A stretch of 12,591 bases of DNA from Mariprofundaceae bacterium. Its GTDB lineage: Bacteria > Pseudomonadota > Zetaproteobacteria > Mariprofundales > Mariprofundaceae. The translations under genes and the position numbers were made by a program. Under the pieces are notes generated by a model. That model did not search any database, had not been told where the DNA came from, and saw only the letters and a program-made list of their open reading frames with translations. The first letter of the stretch is position 1, and each line of letters starts with the position of its first letter. This document shows positions 6,325 through 12,591 of this stretch, one piece after another. The stretch is from positions 1 to 12,591 of the forward strand of contig JAUZQL010000221.1 in the NCBI GenBank assembly GCA_030950975.1, given 5' to 3'.

Positions 6325-9300
6325 GAGTAGACTCCTTATTTTCTACGGCTTTATTTTCAATTTCTCGTTCTGCTAAGGCACGTTTATAATCCACTGGCAT
6401 CACCTTCACAAACTTGCTGAGTGAATCATTCCAGTTGTCTAAAATACGACGACCTTTGGCTGAATTGGTATAATGGACATGACGTGTAATCATTTGATGC
6501 AAGATTTTCTCATCATTTTGACTGATGCTATGGCGAATATCCACACGACCATGTGTTTCCAAATCACCACCTTGATGATCCAACGCTTCAAATGCCTTAT
6601 CTTCGGACAAGACAGGCTCAAGAGCGACTTGTGCCATATTGCAAGAGTTCTCGAAATCACCCGCTTCATCAAAAACGTATGCCATGCCACCTGACATACC
6701 CGCCGCAAAGTTACGACCCGTCTTGCCTAGAATGACAATCGTACCACCCGTCATATATTCACAACCATGATCGCCGACACCTTCAACGACTGCCACTGCG
6801 CCCGAGTTGCGAACCGCAAAACGTTCGCCTGCAATGCCGTTAAAATAGGCTTCACCATCCACCGCACCAAATAAAACAGTATTACCGACAATGCTGTTTT
6901 CTTCGGCTTTAATCGGTGTTTCTTTTGGCGGACGAATACTAATGCGACCACCCGATAATCCTTTACCCACATAATCATTACCGATACCAATCAATTCAAT
7001 GCTTACGCCACGCGCTAACCAAGCACCTAAGGATTGACCTGCCGTACCTTTCGCTTTAATCGCAATGCAGTCTTCTGGCAAACCAGCATGACCATATTTC
7101 TTAGCAATTTTACCCGATAACATCGTACCGAAACTACGATCCACATTGCAAATCGGCGTTTCAATGACAACAGGTGTTTTATGTTCAAGAGCAGGAGCAG
7201 CTTGTGCAATCAGTTTGTTATCAATCAAGGCATCCAAACCATGATCTTGGGCTTGGTTGTGATGCTTACTACCGTCTGTTTTGATTTGATGGAAAATAGG
7301 GGTCAAATCAATACCCTGTGATTTCCAATGACGCATCGCATCATCGGTATCTAGCATATCCACACGACCAATCATCTCATCAAAGGTTCTAAAACCCAAT
7401 TCTGCCATGATTTCACGGGTTTCTTCCGCCACATACATGAAGTAGTTGACGACATCTTCAGGTTTACCCACAAACTTCTTACGCAGTTCAGGGTCTTGAG
7501 TCGCAACGCCTACAGGACAGGTGTTCAAATGACACTTGCGCATCATTACACAACCTTCTGCAATCAAAGCAATCGTACCAAACGCCACTTCATCAGCGCC
7601 AAGTAATGCAGCAATGGCAACATCACGACCCGTACGCATTTGACCATCGGCTTGCAAACGTGTGCGGCTACGCAAACGATTCAATAACAAGGTTTGTTGT
7701 GTTTCTGCCAAACCTACTTCCCAGCAACTTCCTGCATATTTAATGGACGTAATCGGTGACGCACCTGTACCACCATCATGTCCAGCAATGACGACATGGT
7801 CAGCATGCGCTTTGACCACACCCGCAGCCACCGTTCCAACACCAATTTCAGAGACTAATTTCACAGAAATATCAGCAGCCGTATTGGTATTTTTCAAATC
7901 AAAAATAAGTTGAGCTAAATCTTCAATCGAATAAATATCATGATGCGGTGGCGGTGAAATTAAACCGACTCCCGGAGTCGAGTGACGCACTTTACCAATC
8001 CGTGCATCCACTTTATGACCTGGTAATTGTCCACCTTCACCCGGTTTCGCGCCTTGTGCCATTTTAATTTGGATTTGATCCGCATTGGCAAGATATTCAG
8101 CCGTAACACCGAAACGACCCGAAGCCACTTGTTTAATCGCTGAACGCATGGAATCGCCATTGGGTAGCGGTGTAAAACGTTCGACTTCTTCACCACCTTC
8201 ACCCGTGTTGGATTTACCACCCAAACGGTTCATGGCAATGGCAAGTGTGCTGTGCGCTTCGTGTGAAATCGAACCAAAAGACATCGCACCTGTGGCAAAA
8301 CGTTTGACGATATTTGTTGCAGGTTCAACCTCATCAATGGAAATGGATGTAGCTTGTTTGAATTTAAACAAGCTACGCAAGGTAATCATACGATCTTTGG
8401 GGTGGTTGATATAATCAGCAAATTCTTTGTAAAGCTTATAATTATTCGTGCGAACGGCATGTTGTAATTTAGCAATGCTGTCAGGACCAAGTAAATGTTC
8501 TTCACCACGCATTCGCCAAGCATATTCACCACCATCATCAAGCGCATTTTTATGCACCATCGAATGACCATAAGCGACAGCGTGACGCATGACTGATTCT
8601 TCGGATATTTCTTTTAAGCCTGCGCCTTCAATTTGAGTTGGCGTACCTGTAAAATATTCATCGACAAATTGAGTAGAAAGTCCAAAGGCTTCAAAAATTT
8701 GTGAACCACAATACGATTGATAGGTTGAAATACCCATCTTTGACATGACTTTATGTAAGCCTTTGCCAGCCGCTTTAATAAAACGTGGCTCAACATCAGC
8801 AACATCCAAATCAGCAGGAAGTTGCCCGCAAGCATGCATATCCATCAAGGTTTCAAAAGCTAAATAGGGGTTCATTGCTTCTGCACCAAAAGCCGCCAAG
8901 GTGGCAAAATGATGAATTTCACGTGCAGAACCTGTTTCAACCACCAAACCCGTTTCAACACGCAAACCTTTGCGAATCAAATGCTGATGTACGGCTGATG
9001 TCGCCAATAAAGCAGGAATGGCAACACAGGTTTCACATACATCACGATCGGATAGAATAATGATATTGTATTGTTCTGTAACCGCTTTCTCAGCATCACG
9101 GCATAAGCGTTTGATGGCAGCCTTCATGCCTGAAGCACCCGAAGCAATGCCATAACACATAGAAAGTGTTTTTGTGCGGAAAGTACCATTCGTTGTTTTA
9201 TGAATATGACGCAATTTTTCCAAATCTTGATTGCTTAAAATCGGTTGTCGTACTTCTAAGCGCAAACCGGGGGTATCATCCAAACCCAAAAGATTAGGGT

Positions 9301-10948
9301 TAGGACCAATCAACGAAGTCAAACTCATGACCATTTCTTCACGAATAGGATCAATCGGTGGATTGGTAACTTGTGCAAACAGTTGGCGGAAATAGTTATA
9401 CAAGGGTTTGGCACGGTTGGATAAGACGGCATGGGGTGAGTCATTGCCCATCGAACCTGTCGCTTCTTGACCTGTAATGGCCATCGGTGCCATTAAAAAT
9501 TTTAAATTTTCCTTAGTGTAACCAAAGGCTTGTTGTTTATTTAAGAGACTTGCATGGTCAGGTTGTTGAACCTCAACATCGAGGTCTAAATCTTCAATTT
9601 TAATTTGTGTTTTAGCCAATATTTTGGCGTAGTCACGTTCATTGGCGAGTTCATTTTTGATATTTTCATCATCAATAATTTGACCTTTTTCCAAGTCAAT
9701 TAAGAACATTTTACCTGGTTGTAAACGCCATTTTTTCACAATTTTTTCTTCAGGAATATCCAATACACCCATTTCGGATGCCATGACCACCAAATCATCG
9801 TCTGTCACCAAATAACGTGCAGGGCGCAAGCCATTTCGATCCAAAGTAGCACCAATTTGACGACCGTCTGTGAAAGCCACTGCCGCAGGACCATCCCAAG
9901 GCTCCATCAATGCCGCATGATGTTCATAAAAGGCTTTGCGCTTTTTGTCCATCAAATCATTGCCAGCCCACGCTTCAGGAATCAATAACATGGCAGCATG
10001 GGTCAGTGAATAACCACCCATGACCAACAGTTCTAAAGCATTATCAAAACAAGCTGTATCCGATTGGTTTTCTGCAATAACAGGCCAAAGTTTATCCAAA
10101 TCTTCGCCAAGAACCGATGATTTCATGGAATGACGACGGGCATTCATCCAGTTGATGTTGCCACGTACTGTGTTGATTTCACCATTGTGTGCCACCATGC
10201 GAAACGGATGCGCCAATTCCCAAGCAGGAAATGTATTGGTAGAAAAACGTTGATGTACCAAAGCCAAAGCCGAGGTCATGCGTGCATCGTTAAGATCTTC
10301 GTAATAGGCAGCAACTTGATGGGATAAGAACATACCTTTATAAACAATAGTGCGACTGGACATCGATGCAAAATAGAAATTAGCCGCATCATCAAGGTTT
10401 AAATCATGAATATAATTGCGTGCAGTTTTCCGTACCACATAGAGTTTACGTTCTAAGGTGTCTTGGTCTGTAATGCTTTCACCTTGACCGATAAAAATTT
10501 GGCGAATGACGGGTTCGCAAGCGATAACACTTTCAGGTAAATCAGCATGAACCGAATCCACAGGCACATCCCGCCAGCCCAAAACAGTCAGACCTTCTGT
10601 ACAAACGGTTTCTTCAATTAAGGTTTCACATGTTACACGATCGGCTTGATTTTGAGGTAAAAACATCATGCCCACACCATATTCACCAGCTTTAGGTAAG
10701 GTGATATCCAAATCAGGTGCAACAGCTTGAAAAAAGTCATCAGGAATTTGAATCAGAATGCCTGCGCCATCTCCTTCACGTGAATCAGCCCCAGCTGCAC
10801 CCCGATGAGTCAAACGGGTTAAAATTTCTAAACCTTGTTTCACAATGGTATGACTTTTTTTGTTTTTTATATGTGCAATAAAGCCTACGCCGCAAGCATC
10901 ATGCTCATGTTGTGAATTGTATAAGCCTTGTTTGGCTGGTAATGACAT
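6317..10948 (-). CDS. gltB: Glutamate synthase (NADPH) large subunit
   Basis: GltB hydrolyses glutamine and transfers the ammonia, through an internal tunnel, to 2-oxoglutarate, making glutamate with electrons from GltD. The 1543 residues contain all four expected parts. First is a class II glutamine amidotransferase domain with nucleophile Cys19 in DACGVGF, plus THRGAAGAD and HNGEINT. A central domain follows. The FMN-binding synthase domain, roughly 800-1200, has GHDGGTGASP and the 3Fe-4S ligands Cys1133, Cys1139 and Cys1144 in C-x5-C-x4-C spacing. Last is a C-terminal GXGXG beta-helix domain, roughly 1260-1455. I chose the ATG at 10948 because GAGGGG sits 6 bases upstream. An in-frame ATG at 11029 would add 27 residues that do not resemble the family. 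Maturation is expected to remove residues 1-18 and expose Cys19. Confidence 0.97.
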   Translation of the reverse strand: MSLPAKQGLYNSQHEHDACGVGFIAHIKNKKSHTIVKQGLEILTRLTHRGAAGADSREGDGAGILIQIPDDFFQAVAPDLDITLPKAGEYGVGMMFLPQNQADRVTCETLIEETVCTEGLTVLGWRDVPVDSVHADLPESVIACEPVIRQIFIGQGESITDQDTLERKLYVVRKTARNYIHDLNLDDAANFYFASMSSRTIVYKGMFLSHQVAAYYEDLNDARMTSALALVHQRFSTNTFPAWELAHPFRMVAHNGEINTVRGNINWMNARRHSMKSSVLGEDLDKLWPVIAENQSDTACFDNALELLVMGGYSLTHAAMLLIPEAWAGNDLMDKKRKAFYEHHAALMEPWDGPAAVAFTDGRQIGATLDRNGLRPARYLVTDDDLVVMASEMGVLDIPEEKIVKKWRLQPGKMFLIDLEKGQIIDDENIKNELANERDYAKILAKTQIKIEDLDLDVEVQQPDHASLLNKQQAFGYTKENLKFLMAPMAITGQEATGSMGNDSPHAVLSNRAKPLYNYFRQLFAQVTNPPIDPIREEMVMSLTSLIGPNPNLLGLDDTPGLRLEVRQPILSNQDLEKLRHIHKTTNGTFRTKTLSMCYGIASGASGMKAAIKRLCRDAEKAVTEQYNIIILSDRDVCETCVAIPALLATSAVHQHLIRKGLRVETGLVVETGSAREIHHFATLAAFGAEAMNPYLAFETLMDMHACGQLPADLDVADVEPRFIKAAGKGLHKVMSKMGISTYQSYCGSQIFEAFGLSTQFVDEYFTGTPTQIEGAGLKEISEESVMRHAVAYGHSMVHKNALDDGGEYAWRMRGEEHLLGPDSIAKLQHAVRTNNYKLYKEFADYINHPKDRMITLRSLFKFKQATSISIDEVEPATNIVKRFATGAMSFGSISHEAHSTLAIAMNRLGGKSNTGEGGEEVERFTPLPNGDSMRSAIKQVASGRFGVTAEYLANADQIQIKMAQGAKPGEGGQLPGHKVDARIGKVRHSTPGVGLISPPPHHDIYSIEDLAQLIFDLKNTNTAADISVKLVSEIGVGTVAAGVVKAHADHVVIAGHDGGTGASPITSIKYAGSCWEVGLAETQQTLLLNRLRSRTRLQADGQMRTGRDVAIAALLGADEVAFGTIALIAEGCVMMRKCHLNTCPVGVATQDPELRKKFVGKPEDVVNYFMYVAEETREIMAELGFRTFDEMIGRVDMLDTDDAMRHWKSQGIDLTPIFHQIKTDGSKHHNQAQDHGLDALIDNKLIAQAAPALEHKTPVVIETPICNVDRSFGTMLSGKIAKKYGHAGLPEDCIAIKAKGTAGQSLGAWLARGVSIELIGIGNDYVGKGLSGGRISIRPPKETPIKAEENSIVGNTVLFGAVDGEAYFNGIAGERFAVRNSGAVAVVEGVGDHGCEYMTGGTIVILGKTGRNFAAGMSGGMAYVFDEAGDFENSCNMAQVALEPVLSEDKAFEALDHQGGDLETHGRVDIRHSISQNDEKILHQMITRHVHYTNSAKGRRILDNWNDSLSKFVKVMPVDYKRALAEREIENKAVENKESTHG

Positions 10949-10954
10949 TGCTAA

Positions 10955-10960
10955 CCCCTC
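10955..10960 (-). promoter_or_regulatory. gltB ribosome binding site (decides the start)
   Basis: On the minus strand GAGGGG lies 6 bases before the ATG at 10948. This favours that start over the in-frame ATG at 11029, which would give a 45-residue prepeptide instead of 18. Confidence 0.75.
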
Positions 10961-11089
10961 TAAAATGTTAATGGTATTGAAGAGATACTTCGTCGTTACC
11001 TCTGTATGGTAGATATGGTTGCATGTCATTGAACCACTCTCTAGGAGGCTTTGTAATCTCTTAATGCGCTTATGAAGGTGAAATAAATA

Positions 11090-11106
11090 CCGAACCCACC
11101 CTACCC
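11090..11106 (-). other. G-rich tract with G-quadruplex potential upstream of gltB
   Basis: Read on the minus strand, three GGG runs and one GG run are separated by loops of 2, 1 and 3 bases (GGG-TA-GGG-T-GGG-TTC-GG). This could form a two-tetrad quadruplex, or a three-tetrad one with a vacancy. It lies about 140-160 bases upstream of the gltB start, in otherwise AT-rich intergenic DNA. It would be in the gltB leader RNA only if transcription starts further upstream. Folding and function are inference. Confidence 0.35.
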
Positions 11107-11156
11107 ACGCGGAGCGGCAATCTAACGAATCACGAATAATTCTCCACTTGTTTGCA

Positions 11157-11184
11157 ATGACTATCGTTGTTAAAAGGTTATAGT
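11157..11184 (+). promoter_or_regulatory. Candidate sigma70 promoter for glgB
   Basis: ATGACT (11157-11162, four of six -35 matches) and TATAGT (11179-11184, five of six -10 matches) are separated by 16 bases and lie about 60 bases before the glgB start. The -10 is good and the -35 is weak. I saw no equally good promoter for gltB on the opposite strand of this divergent region. Confidence 0.35.
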
Positions 11185-11194
11185 GCCGCTAAAC

Positions 11195-11225
11195 TGATTG
11201 GTTTGAATAGTTGGTCATTCAATCA
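11195..11225 (+). repeat. Inverted repeat in the glgB 5' leader
   Basis: TGATTG (11195-11200) and CAATCA (11220-11225) are perfect inverted arms around a 19-base interior. A further AAT/ATT pairing is possible past a bulge. It ends 5 bases before the glgB Shine-Dalgarno AAGGGG (11231-11236). It could be a weak RNA hairpin near the ribosome site or a regulator-binding dyad; chance is also plausible. Confidence 0.3.
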
Positions 11226-11242
11226 TAAGCAAGGGGTACGCA

Positions 11243-12591
11243 ATGCAAAAACTTTCACCAGAAGCATGGGCAATTCTTGAGGCACGTAGTCATGATCCGT
11301 TTGCTTATTTGGGTCGCCAAGCAAGTCCAGAAACAGGTGTGGTGGTGCGTGCATTCAAACCGAATGCTGAAAAAATATGGGTGATATCGGGTGATAAATC
11401 CATGCCGATGACACGCATTGAAGGTACAGATTTATTTGAATTAACATGGAAACAAGGTGATTTTGATAGCGTTTATCATTTTCAAATTGAAAATAAAGAA
11501 GGGCATCAGTGGAATGAAGAAGATGTCTATCGTTTTTCTCCTTTTTTAGGTGAATTGGATTTGCATTTGATAGGTGAAGGCAATCACTTTGAAAAATATA
11601 AAATACTTGGCGCACATGTGCGTGAGCATGAAGGTGTTGCTGGCGTAAGCTTTGCAGTTTGGGCTCCCAATGCTTCACGTGTTTCAGTGATTGGCAATTT
11701 TAACCATTGGGATGGGCGTGAACATGCCATGCGTTTGCGTGGAACATCAGGTATTTGGGAAATTTTTATTCCCAGTTTATGTGAATCGGAAGTGTATAAA
11801 TTTGAGATTCGTACCCAATCGGGTGAGCTATTAGAAAAAACAGATCCGTATGCCCAACAAATGGAATTGCGCCCCAATACAGCCAGTGTGGTGCATAATT
11901 GTAAGACATATACATGGGGTGATGCTGACTGGATGAAAAACCGTCCGAAAAAGCAAGCCCTTGATCAAGCAATGTCTATTTATGAAGTTCATTTGGGCTC
12001 ATGGCGCAAAGCAGGCAAAGATTATTTAAGTTATCGTGATTCCGCACATCAATTGGTCGAATATTGCCAGTGGATGGGTTATACACATATCGAATTGATG
12101 CCGATTACGGAATATCCATTTGATGGCTCTTGGGGTTATCAAGTGGTGGGATATTTTGCACCGACCAGTCGTTTTGGTACACCTGATGACTTCCGTTATT
12201 TTGTCGATTATTGTCATCAACATGGCATTGGCGTGTTGCTGGATTGGGTGCCTGCACATTTTCCTAAAGACAGTCATGGTTTGGCACGTTTTGATGGCAC
12301 AGCACTTTATGAACATGAAGATCCACGCTTGGGCGAGCATAAAGATTGGGGCACCTATATTTTCAACTTCGGTCGCAATGAAGTACGTAACTTCTTGATT
12401 GCCTCAGCTTTATTTTGGTTGGATGAATTTCACATGGATGGTTTGCGTGTGGATGCCGTAGCTTCGATGTTGTATTTGGATTATTCGCGTGAAGATGGCG
12501 AATGGTTACCCAATAAATTTGGTGGACGTGAAAATATTGATGCCGTTGAATTTCTCAAACAGTTTAATACCTTGGTACATGAACGTCATCC
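11243..12591 (+). CDS. glgB: 1,4-alpha-glucan (glycogen) branching enzyme, 3'-truncated by window edge
   Basis: GlgB cuts alpha-1,4-glucan chains and re-attaches them as alpha-1,6 branches during glycogen synthesis. The window holds 449 complete codons of an enzyme usually near 730 residues. An N-terminal beta domain (about 1-110) is followed by a CBM48-type module (about 120-225, with AVWAPNASRVSVIGNFNHWDG at 138-158) and the first half of the GH13 catalytic barrel. The barrel shows YEVHLGSWR (247-255), PFDGSWGYQ (292-300), conserved region I DWVPAHF (334-340) and the nucleophile Asp404 in DGLRVDAV. The general-acid glutamate lies beyond the edge. The start at 11243 has AAGGGG at 11231-11236 with a 6-base spacer. 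The frame has no stop to the end. It is divergent from gltB; other glg genes could lie downstream but are not visible. Confidence 0.96.
   Translation, partial: MQKLSPEAWAILEARSHDPFAYLGRQASPETGVVVRAFKPNAEKIWVISGDKSMPMTRIEGTDLFELTWKQGDFDSVYHFQIENKEGHQWNEEDVYRFSPFLGELDLHLIGEGNHFEKYKILGAHVREHEGVAGVSFAVWAPNASRVSVIGNFNHWDGREHAMRLRGTSGIWEIFIPSLCESEVYKFEIRTQSGELLEKTDPYAQQMELRPNTASVVHNCKTYTWGDADWMKNRPKKQALDQAMSIYEVHLGSWRKAGKDYLSYRDSAHQLVEYCQWMGYTHIELMPITEYPFDGSWGYQVVGYFAPTSRFGTPDDFRYFVDYCHQHGIGVLLDWVPAHFPKDSHGLARFDGTALYEHEDPRLGEHKDWGTYIFNFGRNEVRNFLIASALFWLDEFHMDGLRVDAVASMLYLDYSREDGEWLPNKFGGRENIDAVEFLKQFNTLVHERH

Noticed and set aside
4914..9060. Many open frames of 60-110 codons opposite or out of frame with gltB and gltD
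   Set aside because: They lack family resemblance and lie inside fully conserved coding sequence, so they are shadows of the real genes.
10937..10952. Sigma54-like GG-N10-GC element (TGGTAA-N5-TTGCT) on the plus strand
   Set aside because: It overlaps the gltB start codon, points toward glgB from about 290 bases away, and only part of the -24 element matches. A match this loose is expected by chance.
11043..11086. Perfect AGGAGG on the plus strand followed by very short ATG frames
   Set aside because: The frames at 11064 and 11072 have only three and four codons and sit 15 or more bases from the AGGAGG, too far for normal initiation.
11125..11137. ACGAAT direct repeat with 7-base period
   Set aside because: Only two six-base copies; not distinguishable from chance in AT-rich DNA.

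Overview
The window holds conserved bacterial housekeeping genes and shows no mobile element, phage, CRISPR array or RNA gene. Low-to-medium GC, short gene gaps and the gene order ribE-ribBA-ribH-nusB point to a proteobacterium. I cannot place it lower than that from sequence alone. Nothing suggests recent horizontal transfer, and all the reading frames appear intact.

Layout. Bases 2-871 (+) are the C-terminal part of a phosphomannomutase/phosphoglucomutase that begins outside the window. A 96-base gap follows, with a candidate sigma70 promoter and an imperfect 24-base tandem repeat. It leads into ribE, ribBA, ribH and nusB (968-3748, +), each joined to the next by a 4-base ATGA overlap. trpS follows after 11 bases, starts with GTG and ends at 4791. 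A hairpin terminator at 4804-4843 separates it from the convergent gltBD operon (10948-4885, -), which encodes both subunits of NADPH-dependent glutamate synthase. A 294-base divergent region then precedes glgB (glycogen branching enzyme, +), which runs off the right edge at 12591.

Function. The rib genes cover three of the four usual riboflavin biosynthesis loci; ribD is not in the window. NusB is a transcription antitermination factor and TrpS charges tRNA-Trp. GltB and GltD need FMN and FAD, products of the riboflavin pathway, and assimilate nitrogen into glutamate. GlgB and the phosphohexomutase belong to sugar-phosphate and storage-polysaccharide metabolism.

I found no previously undescribed system. 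The points most worth a second look are a tryptophanyl-tRNA synthetase with the four-cysteine motif of the 4Fe-4S-containing Thermotoga enzyme, a G-rich tract with G-quadruplex potential upstream of gltB, non-canonical substrate loops in the phosphohexomutase, and the absence of ribD and of an FMN riboswitch at the rib operon.
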